DNA of 64,000 bases from Roseibaca calidilacus. GTDB taxonomy: Bacteria; Pseudomonadota; Alphaproteobacteria; Rhodobacterales; Rhodobacteraceae. The stretch is from positions 2,313,501 through 2,377,500 of the forward strand of contig NZ_FBYC01000004.1 of NCBI RefSeq assembly GCF_001517585.1, read 5' to 3'. Of the stretch, positions 16,313-24,990 are shown piece by piece. The stretch's first letter is position 1. Each line of letters opens with the position of its first letter. Under the pieces are notes generated by a model, which saw only the letters and a program-made list of their open reading frames with translations, did not search any database and was not told where the DNA came from. The translations under genes and the position numbers were made by a program.

Positions 16313-18454
16313 ATGAGCAGCGCCAGACCCCCCCGGAAAAATCTTGTCGCACCGCGCCGCGCCGCGCCGGGCGCAAAACCGTCGGCGGGCAAAGCTACCG
16401 CACGCAAACCCGCAAGATCGGGCAAACCCAAGGGCGGCAACCCGATCTCGCGGTTTTTCAGGGCAGCACTGACACTGATCTGGCGGATCATATGGGGCGT
16501 GGCGTGGCGCGGCACCGCAGTGGTGGTGCTTATCCTTGGGCTGGCGACATTCTATTTCTACACCACGCTTCCCCCGTTGGCAGAGATGCTCGACAACCGG
16601 GCGCAAGGCTCTGTGACAATGACGGACCGCAACGGCGAGGTCTTTGCTTGGCGCGGGGAAACCTTCGGCGGGGCGATCACGGCGGCCAATGTCAGCCCAC
16701 ATCTGAAAAACGCGATCGTCGCTACCGAAGATCGTCGGTTCTACCGGCATTTCGGCGTATCGCCTCGCGGGATTGCCGGGGCGATCCGAGCAAACCTGTC
16801 TGACGGGCGCGGCGCGTTTTCCGGTGCGGGCGGGTCCACCATAACCCAACAGGTGGCCAAGCTGTTATGCTTGGGCGTGCCCTATAATTCCGACACATGG
16901 AGTTCAGAGGCCGAATACGAGGCAGATTGCCGCCGCGGCACGCTATGGCGCAAGATCAAGGAACTGCCCTACGCCTTCGCGCTGGAAGCGAAGTTTTCCA
17001 AGAAAGACATCCTGACAATCTATATGAACCGGGCCTTCCTTGGCGCGGGCGCACGCGGGTTCGAAGCCGCCGCACAGCGCTATTTCGGGCGCTCTGCAAA
17101 CGAGGTCGGCCCCGCCGAAAGCGCCATGCTCGCCGGTCTGTTGGTCGCGCCATCCTATTACGCGCCCACCCGGAACCTAGAGCGCGCGCAACAACGCGCC
17201 GCCGTTGTGATAGAGTTGATGCACGATCAGGGGTATCTGGATGCCCATGAATATGCAGAGGCCCGCGCGCATCCGGCCACCTTGTCGCAACGCGCCGAGA
17301 AACAGCAAGGGATCGCCTTTGCAGACTGGCTGATGCTGGACGCCCCGGCATATCTGGCGCGCGAAACCACCGAAGATGTGATCATGCGAACCACCTTCGA
17401 CCCGGATTTGCAGGCAGCGACAGAAGCCGCCGTGGCAAAGGTCTTTACCGAGAAGGTCCGCGACGATTCAGAAGCACAGGTCGCCGTCGTCGTCATGTCC
17501 CCCGATGGCGCAGTGCGTGCCATGGTCGGTGGCAGGCAATCGCAAACCGGTGGCTTCAACCGCGCGGTGCAGGCGAAGCGGCAAACCGGCTCAGCCTTCA
17601 AGCCGTTCCTGTTCGCGGCCGCGTTGGAAAACGGGTTCCAGCCTTTCGACATTGTCGAGGATGCGCCGCTGACCATCGACACGCCCGGGTCTGGCCCATG
17701 GTCGCCGCGCAACTATGATGGCGAATTCCGGGGCTTTGTCACCATGTCCGAAGCCCTGACGGAATCGCTGAACACACCTGCCGTGCGGATTTCCGAAGCC
17801 ATGGGGCGCGACCGCGTGCGCGAGGTGGCCAATGCCTTTGGGCTGCGCAGCGAATTGGCCGAAGGGCCGGCGCTTGCACTTGGGGCGTCCGAGGCCAACC
17901 TGCTGCAAATGACCGCCGCCTATGCCGGTATTCTGAACGGCGGCAGCGCGGTTCGGCCCTATGGCATAGAGGAATTGAAGCTGCTGGGCGATTCGACCCC
18001 GCTTTTCGGGGTCTCTAGCGGCATCGGTGAACGTGTCATTTCAGAGCGCTCGGCCCAAATGCTGACATGGATGATGAGCCGCGTGCTGGAAGAAGGCACC
18101 GGGCGACGGGCTAAACTGCCAGACCATCAGGCCGCCGGAAAAACCGGGACCACGCAAGCCGCGCGCGATGCGTGGTTCATCGGGTTCACCGCCGATTATG
18201 TCGCCGGGGTCTGGATGGGCACGGATGACAACTCGCCGCTGACAGGTGTTACCGGCGGCGGATTGCCCGCCGACATCTGGCGCGAAACCATGATCCGCGT
18301 GCATGAAGATCTGCCCCCGCGCCCATTGCCGATGATCGCGCCCGAAAGCCCGCGCTCAGAGGCTACGCCGCGACCTGCGCAATCCGCCCCGCGCACCGCC
18401 CCGCTGGATGACGCGATCCGCGGCATTCTGGGGTCGATATTTGGCGGAAATTAA
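16313..18454 (+). CDS. Class A penicillin-binding protein (transglycosylase/transpeptidase)
   Basis: 713 residues. A basic, Pro/Lys-rich cytoplasmic N-terminus (~60 residues) precedes one membrane segment (VVVLILGLATFYFYTTL). The glycosyltransferase-51 domain has the catalytic glutamate in TEDRRFYRHFG (Glu139) and GSTITQQVAKLL. The transpeptidase domain has SAFK (Ser427-Lys430), SLN (485-487) and KTG (610-612). Such enzymes polymerise and cross-link peptidoglycan at the inner membrane. It is shorter than the ~850-residue MrcA, lacking the OB-fold insertion, so it is closer to the PBP1A-like/PbpG-type alphaproteobacterial proteins. It stands alone, divergent from glnK. The ribosome-binding site upstream of ATG 16313 is weak. 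Confidence 0.93.
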   Translation: MSSARPPRKNLVAPRRAAPGAKPSAGKATARKPARSGKPKGGNPISRFFRAALTLIWRIIWGVAWRGTAVVVLILGLATFYFYTTLPPLAEMLDNRAQGSVTMTDRNGEVFAWRGETFGGAITAANVSPHLKNAIVATEDRRFYRHFGVSPRGIAGAIRANLSDGRGAFSGAGGSTITQQVAKLLCLGVPYNSDTWSSEAEYEADCRRGTLWRKIKELPYAFALEAKFSKKDILTIYMNRAFLGAGARGFEAAAQRYFGRSANEVGPAESAMLAGLLVAPSYYAPTRNLERAQQRAAVVIELMHDQGYLDAHEYAEARAHPATLSQRAEKQQGIAFADWLMLDAPAYLARETTEDVIMRTTFDPDLQAATEAAVAKVFTEKVRDDSEAQVAVVVMSPDGAVRAMVGGRQSQTGGFNRAVQAKRQTGSAFKPFLFAAALENGFQPFDIVEDAPLTIDTPGSGPWSPRNYDGEFRGFVTMSEALTESLNTPAVRISEAMGRDRVREVANAFGLRSELAEGPALALGASEANLLQMTAAYAGILNGGSAVRPYGIEELKLLGDSTPLFGVSSGIGERVISERSAQMLTWMMSRVLEEGTGRRAKLPDHQAAGKTGTTQAARDAWFIGFTADYVAGVWMGTDDNSPLTGVTGGGLPADIWRETMIRVHEDLPPRPLPMIAPESPRSEATPRPAQSAPRTAPLDDAIRGILGSIFGGN

Positions 18455-18522
18455 GCGGCCACCGGAAAAAACACGCTGGTCACAACTGCCGGTTCAGGGT
18501 GCTGTCGTATCTGCCAACCCGA

Positions 18523-19296
18523 TTACGGCGCAACGCCGATCAGGCTGGCCACAGCCAGCCGCGCCTTGTCGACAAGCGCGACATAGCTGCCGAGCGGGGC
18601 ATCTAGGGCGGGCAGAGATTGCGCCAGCATAGGGGCAGCCAAGTAAAGCGCGGACATGATACATGCCAGCCCAATAGGCAGGATCAGCCCGCCAAGAAAG
18701 CTGCGCTTGCGGGCCGATTGCGTCTGCGGCAGGCCAGACTGCCCCCCGCGTCCGCTGTCGATCGGCTCCAGCGTAGAGCTGATATCATCTATATCGGGCA
18801 GGCGTGACGCCCCGCCGCGCGGATGTGCAGAGCCCTCGACAGGCCCGAAAAGCCCAAGTTCTTCCTGCATTTCCAGCGAGGATGCTTCTTGCGCGCGCTT
18901 CGCGGCTTCGAATTCGGCTTCTTTGCGCAGCACTTCTGCGACAGACGGGTCAAGCGAGCGCGCCGCGGGGGCCGGGTTGGCAGGCTCTGGCGCAGCGGTA
19001 TCGGGCTGCGAAGCGGCTTGGGGCGGCTGCGAAGGGCCGTCGCTTGTCTGGGCATCGGGCCGGGGCCGCGCGGGGCGCGGCGAACGCTCGGCTTGCTGGC
19101 CGTCCGGCTGAGGGCGCGACGGGCGCGGCGCGGCTTCCGGCTTTTGCGCAGGGGGCGGCATTGTGCCATCCTTTGCTTGACCCGGCTGGAACCAGACCGT
19201 GCTACAGGCAGAACACTGCACTTCTGTTCCTTCGTCGGGAAGTAAACTGGCGTCTACCTCATATTGGGCGGTACAGTTCGGGCATACCAGACGCAT
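18523..19296 (-). CDS. Zinc-ribbon (MJ0042-type) membrane protein
   Basis: 257 residues. The N-terminal zinc-ribbon (MRLVCPNCTAQYEVDASLLP) has Cys5, Cys8, Cys28 and Cys31. A long low-complexity Pro/Ala/Arg-rich linker (~residues 45-130) and an acidic segment precede a single membrane span (GLILPIGLACIMSALYLAAP) and a short C-terminal part outside. Architecture: cytoplasmic zinc finger plus one transmembrane helix. Function unknown. It is divergent from ftsE-ftsX, a linkage I recall as common in Rhodobacterales, which suggests an envelope or division role. ATG 19296 follows AGGTGGAG. The frame upstream lacks similarity. Confidence 0.82.
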   Translation of the reverse strand: MRLVCPNCTAQYEVDASLLPDEGTEVQCSACSTVWFQPGQAKDGTMPPPAQKPEAAPRPSRPQPDGQQAERSPRPARPRPDAQTSDGPSQPPQAASQPDTAAPEPANPAPAARSLDPSVAEVLRKEAEFEAAKRAQEASSLEMQEELGLFGPVEGSAHPRGGASRLPDIDDISSTLEPIDSGRGGQSGLPQTQSARKRSFLGGLILPIGLACIMSALYLAAPMLAQSLPALDAPLGSYVALVDKARLAVASLIGVAP

Positions 19297-19443
19297 AGTC
19301 ACTCCACCTCGACGCCATATCTGCCATTGGCGCGTTACATCAGATGTTGTAGCAAGCCTACCAGCACCTTCCAACAAGGATTAGCGTTTTTTGCCAGTAA
19401 GCCGCCCTGTCCCACAACCGGGACACATATTTCAACGTGAAGA

Positions 19444-20115
19444 ATGATCGAATTTCAAGACGTCGCACATGATTACGGTGGAGGCGCGCTGTTCGAAGGC
19501 GTGACCATTGCGCTGGAACCGGGCAGCTTTCACTTTCTGACCGGCCCCTCGGGCGCGGGCAAAAGCACGTTTCTGAAACTGTGCTACGGCGAATTGCTGC
19601 CCAGCCGCGGCACGGTTGCACTGCAAGGCACGAACCTGCGCCAGATGTCGCGCGATGCGCTGGCAGAGGCGCGCAATTCCATTGGCATCGTGCATCAGGA
19701 TTGCCAGTTTCTGGACCATCTGGACATTCGCAGCAATGTCGCGCTGCCGCTAAGTGCCACGGGCCGCAACGTGTCAGAGCGCGATGTCGATGATCTGCTG
19801 AACTGGGTCGGGCTGAAAGCGCAGGCCGATGCCTTGCCGCCCACCTTGTCGGGGGGCGAACGTCAGCGCGCGGCCCTTGCCCGTGCGGTAATCGCCGCCC
19901 CGCGCGTGTTGCTGGCGGATGAACCGACCGGCAATCTGGACTGGGACATGTCACAACGCTTGCTGTCGCTGATGATCGAGTTGAACCGCATGGGCACAGC
20001 CGTTCTGATTGCAACGCATGACATGAACCTGATCCGCACGGCGAAATCGCAGGTCTCTGCACGGGTTCTGCGCATTGCCGGGCGCAAACTGCAAAGCGCG
20101 GGGTCAGACCTGTGA
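19444..20115 (+). CDS. ftsE: Cell division ATP-binding protein FtsE
   Basis: A 223-residue ABC ATPase of the FtsEX complex, which couples cytoplasmic ATP hydrolysis to periplasmic peptidoglycan hydrolases during division. Walker A is GPSGAGKSTFLK, the Q-loop lies in IGIVHQDCQFLDHL, the signature is LSGGERQRAALARA and Walker B is VLLADEPTGNLDWD. It starts at ATG 19444 and overlaps ftsX (GTGA). The C-terminus is slightly shortened relative to E. coli FtsE but contains all catalytic motifs. Confidence 0.95.
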   Translation: MIEFQDVAHDYGGGALFEGVTIALEPGSFHFLTGPSGAGKSTFLKLCYGELLPSRGTVALQGTNLRQMSRDALAEARNSIGIVHQDCQFLDHLDIRSNVALPLSATGRNVSERDVDDLLNWVGLKAQADALPPTLSGGERQRAALARAVIAAPRVLLADEPTGNLDWDMSQRLLSLMIELNRMGTAVLIATHDMNLIRTAKSQVSARVLRIAGRKLQSAGSDL

Positions 20116-20972
20116 GCACGATCTCGGACCGGATTGTTCCTCGTAGCGGGCACGGCGCATGGCTGGTCTGGCTGGGGGCAGGCGCGATGGCCTTCCTTGC
20201 GGTATTCACACTGGCGCTGTCGGTTTCTGCCGAACGGCTGGCCGATAGCTGGTCGGCGGCGCTGGCCCAATCAGCAACCGTGCGGATTTCCGCCCCCCCT
20301 GCCGAGTTGAACGCGCAAACCGATGCCACACTGGAAGTGCTGCGCACCACGCCCGGCATTGACGACGCCCGCGTGATGTCAGCCCAAGAACAGGCCGATC
20401 TTCTGGCAGTCTGGCTTGGCCCCGATCTGCCGCTGGATGCGCTGCCCCTGCCTCGCATGATCGAAGTGTTTGAAAGTGCTGAAGGCCCGGACCGGCAAGG
20501 CTTGCGCCTAAGGCTAAGCGCCGAAGCCCCCGGCGCGATTTATGACGATCACACGCAATGGCGCCGCCCGCTGATCGAGGCCGCCGCGCGGCTACGCGCG
20601 CTTTCGCTGCTGGCACTGGCGCTGATTGGCGGCGTGACCGGCGCAATCATAGCACTGGCGGCAAGTGCGGCGCTGGCGTCGAACGCACAGGTTATCCGGG
20701 TGTTGCGTCTGGTGGGGGCGCGCGACCGTTTCATCGCCCGTGCCTTTGTGCGCCGCATGACGCACCGCGCCGCCCTTGGGGCCACAATCGGCACAGCGCT
20801 TGGGATGGTATCGGTAATGGGCTTGCCAAGCCTTGGGCCAGAGGCAACAAGCGGGCTGGGGTTTCAGGGCGCAAGCTGGCTTGCACCCCTGGCAATCCCC
20901 ATTTTGGCGGCGCTGGTGGCATGGGCGGCGGCCATGGCGACGGCTTTTGCCGTACTAAGAGGAGTGACCTGA
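20112..20972 (+). CDS. ftsX: Cell division protein FtsX
   Basis: 286 residues starting at GTG 20112 inside the ftsE stop. Topology fits FtsX: one membrane span near residue 25, a periplasmic domain (~50-155), and three spans in the C-terminal half (LSLLALALIGGVTGAIIALA, the region around GTALGMVSVMGLP, and WLAPLAIPILAALVAWAAAM). The cytoplasmic SNAQVIRVLRLVGARDRFI segment is the conserved FtsX coupling loop. It works with FtsE at the division site. It is immediately followed by the acyltransferase gene (adjacent TGA/ATG, no gap). Confidence 0.93.
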   Translation: MSTISDRIVPRSGHGAWLVWLGAGAMAFLAVFTLALSVSAERLADSWSAALAQSATVRISAPPAELNAQTDATLEVLRTTPGIDDARVMSAQEQADLLAVWLGPDLPLDALPLPRMIEVFESAEGPDRQGLRLRLSAEAPGAIYDDHTQWRRPLIEAAARLRALSLLALALIGGVTGAIIALAASAALASNAQVIRVLRLVGARDRFIARAFVRRMTHRAALGATIGTALGMVSVMGLPSLGPEATSGLGFQGASWLAPLAIPILAALVAWAAAMATAFAVLRGVT

Positions 20973-21707
20973 ATGCGACACGCGGTGCAATATCTTCGCT
21001 CGGTGCTGTTCATCGGGCAGATGTATCTGGCCATGGCGGTGGTGGCCGTGGGCTTTGCTCCTTTCGCGATGGTGCGCCGCGACATGGCGCTGAAAGCCTG
21101 CCACACCTATTGCCGATATGTGCGTTGGACCGCCGGTTGGATGGTGGGCCTGCATATCGAAATTCGTGGCGAGGTGCCACATTACCCCGCGCTTGTGGCC
21201 GCAAAGCACCAAAGCTTCTGCGATATCCTCATGATTTTCGGGGCCATGCCGAACCCTCGCTTCGTGATGAAAAAGCAACTGATGCGCACGCCGTTTCTGG
21301 GCTGGTATGCGAAATGGCTGAACTGCATCCCGGTTGACCGTGGCGCAGGCGGCGCGGCGATCCGCGACATGCTGGCCCGCGTGGAACAGGGCCGCGAGCT
21401 TGCCGGGCAGATCATTATCTACCCGCAGGGCACCCGTGTCGCGCCGGGCGACCACAAACCGTATAAGGTCGGCTCTGCGGTGCTATACGGCCAGTTGGGT
21501 CAGCCTTGTGTGCCGGTTGCCACAAATGTCGGGCTGTTCTGGCCAAAGCGCAGCCTGTATCGCAAGCCCGGCACTGCGGTGGTCGAATTTTTGCCGCCCA
21601 TCCCTGCGGGCCAGAACCAGCGCGATTTCTTGGTGCAACTGGAAGCGGTGGTCGAAAGCCGTTCGAACGAATTGATGGCAGAGGCCGGGTTCACCCTGCC
21701 TGCCTGA
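20973..21707 (+). CDS. PlsC-type 1-acyl-sn-glycerol-3-phosphate acyltransferase
   Basis: 244 residues. An N-terminal membrane anchor is followed by the acyltransferase motif HQSFCD (HX4D) in AAKHQSFCDILMIFG, the glycerolipid-binding block GWYAKWLNCIPVDRG and motif III (YPQGTRVAPG). It would transfer an acyl chain to lysophosphatidate, or a related lysolipid, at the inner membrane. It is the third gene of the ftsE-ftsX operon with no intergenic space, so it is co-transcribed with the division ABC complex. Substrate specificity among PlsC paralogues (LPA versus lyso-ornithine lipid) cannot be told from sequence alone. Confidence 0.88.
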   Translation: MRHAVQYLRSVLFIGQMYLAMAVVAVGFAPFAMVRRDMALKACHTYCRYVRWTAGWMVGLHIEIRGEVPHYPALVAAKHQSFCDILMIFGAMPNPRFVMKKQLMRTPFLGWYAKWLNCIPVDRGAGGAAIRDMLARVEQGRELAGQIIIYPQGTRVAPGDHKPYKVGSAVLYGQLGQPCVPVATNVGLFWPKRSLYRKPGTAVVEFLPPIPAGQNQRDFLVQLEAVVESRSNELMAEAGFTLPA

Positions 21708-21720
21708 CTATGGTACTGCG

Positions 21721-22845
21721 TCAATCCACGCGCAGCGCCCGCCCGGCATTCAAAAGACCGCCAAACAGGCCCAAGGCGCGTTGCAGCGTGGTCCCAGCAG
21801 CCATGGTCGCCAACACAACATCGCCATCTTGCAATTGGAACTGGTCAGCGGCGAACAAGCGCTCGGCATGTGTCAGGTCAAAGCTGAACACGACCTTGTC
21901 GCGGCTTGGCCCATGCGGTCCCAGTGCGGTTCCGGCGGGGTAGCGCCGCAAGATCAGCAGGCCACGCGGATCGGCCCGATTATCGGCAATACCCCCAATG
22001 ACCGACAGGGCCTGCAAGGCGCTCAGCTTTTCAGAGGGGAACGGGAACATGCGTTGCCCCCCGGTTGCCCCCAAAGAGGTAAAACCGCGCGCGTCGGGGC
22101 GGATCATCACACGGTCCCCACCGCGCAAGGCAACATCCAGTTCCGGGGCTTCCAGCACGTCCTCATAGGGCATCCGATAGACGGTCCCGCCGCGCGTAAT
22201 CATGATCTGCGGGTTTCCAGTACTGTCGGCAACCCCACCGGCGGCGCTGACAAGGTTCAGCACTGTCAGGTTCCGCTCTGCCAAGGGAAAGGTGCCCGGA
22301 TTGCGGACACCTTCCAGCACATCGACCGAATTCCGCCGTCCGGCATGCGAAGTGATCTGCACCTGCGCCGACGGGATAACCGTGCTCAGACGTTCCTGAA
22401 CCCGCGTGCGCGCGACCTCTGGCGCCAATCCTGCGACATGGACCTCTTCGACATAGGGCAGAACGATATGCCCGGATGGCGACACCGCCAGATCGGGAAT
22501 GTCTGCATAGCGTTGCCCGGCACTGGTAATCAAAGAAGCGTCTTCAGTGGTCCAGACGCGCACGGAAATGCGGTCCCCCGGTGCAATTTTCTGGCTGGTC
22601 ACACCAGCCCCACGGCTTGGCCAACGGCGTTTCGGGCGTGGGTCTGTCACCGGCCATGACGCGATTTCGTCCAGCGATTCGGGCGTGACCTCTATCAGGG
22701 TGAAATCCGCATCTGACGTCCCGTCGCCAGCATCCGCCCCAGAGACGATCTCGGCTTTGCGGGCAGAATCGCGCGCGACAGCACAGCCCGTCGCCAGAAA
22801 AGCTGTTCCTGTGCCCAACAGGGCGCGGCGAGAAATCTCAATCAT
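21721..22845 (-). CDS. Wza-like polysaccharide export lipoprotein (orphan)
   Basis: 374 residues. The N-terminus carries an apparent signal with Arg-Arg and a lipobox (SRRALLGTGTAFLATGC), implying a lipid-anchored outer-membrane or periplasmic protein. The Poly_export domain (KIAPGDRISVRVWTTEDASL to QVQITSHAGRRNSVDVLEGV) is followed by SLBB-type domains (GVRNPGTFPL, LRGGDRVMIRP, FQLQDGDVVLATM). The family forms the octameric channel through which capsule or exopolysaccharide leaves the cell. No Wzc tyrosine kinase, Wzx/Wzy or glycosyltransferase is adjacent, so it is an orphan here. Its gene is divergent from the LuxR regulator/FIST/kinase operon, with a 248-base shared control region. Confidence 0.88.
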   Translation of the reverse strand: MIEISRRALLGTGTAFLATGCAVARDSARKAEIVSGADAGDGTSDADFTLIEVTPESLDEIASWPVTDPRPKRRWPSRGAGVTSQKIAPGDRISVRVWTTEDASLITSAGQRYADIPDLAVSPSGHIVLPYVEEVHVAGLAPEVARTRVQERLSTVIPSAQVQITSHAGRRNSVDVLEGVRNPGTFPLAERNLTVLNLVSAAGGVADSTGNPQIMITRGGTVYRMPYEDVLEAPELDVALRGGDRVMIRPDARGFTSLGATGGQRMFPFPSEKLSALQALSVIGGIADNRADPRGLLILRRYPAGTALGPHGPSRDKVVFSFDLTHAERLFAADQFQLQDGDVVLATMAAGTTLQRALGLFGGLLNAGRALRVD

Positions 22846-22945
22846 GTCTGTCCTGCCGTCTCAGGCGCGGGTTCAAGCGGTCCCCAGCGGAAGCCCCGAA
22901 CCACACACTCCGCTCGGAGCTACATTATCCAAAGGCCCGGTGCGG

Positions 22946-22966
22946 TCAACTACTCGCAGCAGTTGA
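22946..22966. promoter_or_regulatory. Inverted repeat between wza-like gene and LuxR regulator
   Basis: TCAACT (22946-22951) and AGTTGA (22961-22966) form perfect 6-bp arms around a 9-base spacer with an inner CT/AG pair. The element CAGTTG recurs at 22960, 23027 and 23062 on the plus strand. The arrangement resembles operator half-sites in a divergent promoter region. The binding protein is unknown; the adjacent LuxR-type regulator is the obvious candidate. Confidence 0.45.
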
Positions 22967-23093
22967 ACTACGACGATAGAAGGGGGCGCAGGCTGACGAA
23001 AAATGGCTTATGCTATCAATTTGTGACAGTTGCGGCGACGACATGCGCTCCGATATGATAACAGTTGGACATTTGACACAACAAGGCAGCGGG

Positions 23094-23741
23094 ATGATCC
23101 TAGTCATCGACGATCATCCGCTGTTTTGCGAAGCCTTGCAGATGACCCTGTCAGAGTCGTTGGGCCTGCCGCAAGTGGCGACCGCAGCAACGCTGGATGC
23201 AGGGCTGCAAGCCCTCGCCGCAGGCCCCATGGCCGATGCCATTGTGTTGGATCTGAACTTGCCCGATGTGGCCGGATTGGACGGTCTGACCCGCCTTCGC
23301 AACATGGCCCCCGGTGTGCCGGTGGTGGTCGTGTCATCCATGTCGGATGACCGCATCATCGCCGCCGTCATGCATGCTGGCGCGGCAGGGTTCGTGCCCA
23401 AACATAGCCCGCGCGACGCTTTTGTCGCCGCTATTGGCACCGCGTTGCAAGGCGGCACTTACACGCCAGACGGTTACACAGCCCCCAGCGCCAGCGCGCC
23501 AGAAACTGCCGAACGCAGCGTCATCGACCGGTTGGCGGACCTGACCCCGCAACAAGCGCGCATCCTGGCGTTGGTTTGCGAAGGCTACCTGAACAAACAG
23601 ATCGCCTATGAACTGTCGATTACCGAAACCACGGTCAAGGCACATGTGACTGCGATCTTGCGCAAGCTGGGCGCGCAAAGCCGCACGCAAGCGGTGCGCA
23701 TCGCCAATTCAGCCAGCTTTGCCGAGATCTTGCGGAAATAG
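23094..23741 (+). CDS. LuxR-type response regulator
   Basis: 215 residues, the standard length for NarL/FixJ-class regulators when started at ATG 23094 (AAGG 7 bases upstream). The receiver domain starts MILVIDDHPLFCEAL; acidic pocket Asp6/Asp7, phospho-acceptor Asp53 in IVLDLNLPDV, Ser in VVVSSMSD and Lys in AGFVPKHS. The C-terminal HTH_LUXR runs from LTPQQARILALVCEGYLNKQ to TVKAHVTAILRKLGA. It is a transcription factor, probably phosphorylated by the hybrid kinase encoded two genes downstream. It is divergent from the polysaccharide export gene, a likely target. An 82-base leader separates it from the FIST gene. Confidence 0.92.
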   Translation: MILVIDDHPLFCEALQMTLSESLGLPQVATAATLDAGLQALAAGPMADAIVLDLNLPDVAGLDGLTRLRNMAPGVPVVVVSSMSDDRIIAAVMHAGAAGFVPKHSPRDAFVAAIGTALQGGTYTPDGYTAPSASAPETAERSVIDRLADLTPQQARILALVCEGYLNKQIAYELSITETTVKAHVTAILRKLGAQSRTQAVRIANSASFAEILRK

Positions 23742-23776
23742 CGGCGGGCTTGCCTTGCCTGCGTTATGACGTAGGC

Positions 23777-23815
23777 TTGCCCCGTCGGGGCAAAAAACGC
23801 AAGCAAGGGGGGGGG
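23777..23815 (+). promoter_or_regulatory. Hairpin and G9 tract in the leader of the FIST gene
   Basis: A GC hairpin TTGCCCC-GTC-GGGGCAA (23777-23793) is followed by A-rich sequence, then a run of nine G at 23807-23815 that ends 8 bases before the ATG. The G-run sits where the ribosome-binding site should be. The hairpin lacks a plus-strand T-run, so it is not an intrinsic terminator on that strand. Confidence 0.5.
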
Positions 23816-23823
23816 CGGCGCGA

Positions 23824-24990
23824 ATGACACGACCGGGCATCATGCGCCGCGCGCAATCCGTGCGGCCCAAGACCGCAGATGCGATTGCCGAAGTCCTGAT
23901 CGGGCTTGCCCCAGAGGACTTGGCGCTGATCGTGCTGTTCGTGGGCGAAGGGCATGACCTGCGCCAGATTGAACACGCGCTGGCCGACCTGCCAGAGACG
24001 GTTCACCTGATGGGCTGCACCACGGCGGGCGAAATCGGCAAGGGCGGCTATCTGGATCACAGCATCACCGCGCTTGGCCTGCCGCGCGACCTGTTTCGCG
24101 TGGCCGTCGGGTCGGTCCCGACCCTGAGCGCCTTTGACCCGGAACGCGCCCGCACCATGGCTTTCGATCTGCGCGCGGGGCTGACCTTTTCAACCGCCGA
24201 TTGGGCGAACGAGGTGGCCTTTCTGCTGACGGACGGGCTGTCGCTGATGGAAGACCAACTTGTCTGGACCCTGTCCGAAGCTCTGGGCCAAAGCCCGCTT
24301 GTCGGCGGCTCGGCAGGTGACGGTTTGCGCTTTGGCCAGACCTTCGTGCTGGTCGATCGTCGCTTTCAGACCAATACCGCCGCGCTGGCGGTGCTACGCA
24401 CGCCCTGCACCGTGACGGCCTTTCGCTTCGACCATCTGGAACCAACCGAGCACCGCATGGTTGTGACAAATGCCGACCCCGCACAACGGCTGGTGCTGGA
24501 AATAAACGGTATGCCCGCAGGCCCGGAATATGCGCGCATTCTGGGCAAAGATCCCGGCCAGCTGTCACCGTTCATCTTCGCCGCAAACCCAGTGGTCTCA
24601 AAGGTCGGGGACGCCCATCATGTTTTGGCCATTCAACGGGTGGAACCGGACGGAACGCTGCGTTTCTTTTCCGCAATCGAACGCGGGCTGGTGCTGCGGC
24701 TTGCCCAAGGCACCGACCTTGTGGCGCATCTGGACCGCGCCTTGGGCGGGTTGAGCGCCGGCGGCGTGACCCCCGACATTCTGGCCTGCGACTGCATTCT
24801 GCGGCGGCTGGAGGCGGAGAATACCCAAACCGCGCGCGCGGTGTCGGATGTGCTGGACCGGCATGGTGTGACCGGGTTCAATACCTATGGCGAACAGTTC
24901 AACATGGTGCATGTGAACCAGACCTTTACCGGGCTGGCCTTCTACCCGCCCGATTCGGGCGATGATCTGGCCGCCTACGGGGTGGAATGA
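23824..24990 (+). CDS. FIST-domain sensory protein (NosP-like)
   Basis: A 388-residue soluble protein with no signal peptide. The FIST_N domain (~residues 30-225) includes VHLMGCTTAGEIGKGGY and GQSPLVGGSAGDGLRFGQTF. The FIST_C domain (~230-370) includes VLEINGMPAGPEYARIL and GFNTYGEQFNMVHVNQTFTGL at the end. FIST domains are ligand-sensing modules; a characterised subgroup, NosP, is a haem protein that senses nitric oxide and controls the kinase NahK. The next gene (ATGA overlap) encodes exactly such a hybrid kinase, so a NosP role is a good inference. Haem binding cannot be judged from sequence alone. The start is ATG 23824 behind a G9 tract. Confidence 0.85.
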   Translation: MTRPGIMRRAQSVRPKTADAIAEVLIGLAPEDLALIVLFVGEGHDLRQIEHALADLPETVHLMGCTTAGEIGKGGYLDHSITALGLPRDLFRVAVGSVPTLSAFDPERARTMAFDLRAGLTFSTADWANEVAFLLTDGLSLMEDQLVWTLSEALGQSPLVGGSAGDGLRFGQTFVLVDRRFQTNTAALAVLRTPCTVTAFRFDHLEPTEHRMVVTNADPAQRLVLEINGMPAGPEYARILGKDPGQLSPFIFAANPVVSKVGDAHHVLAIQRVEPDGTLRFFSAIERGLVLRLAQGTDLVAHLDRALGGLSAGGVTPDILACDCILRRLEAENTQTARAVSDVLDRHGVTGFNTYGEQFNMVHVNQTFTGLAFYPPDSGDDLAAYGVE

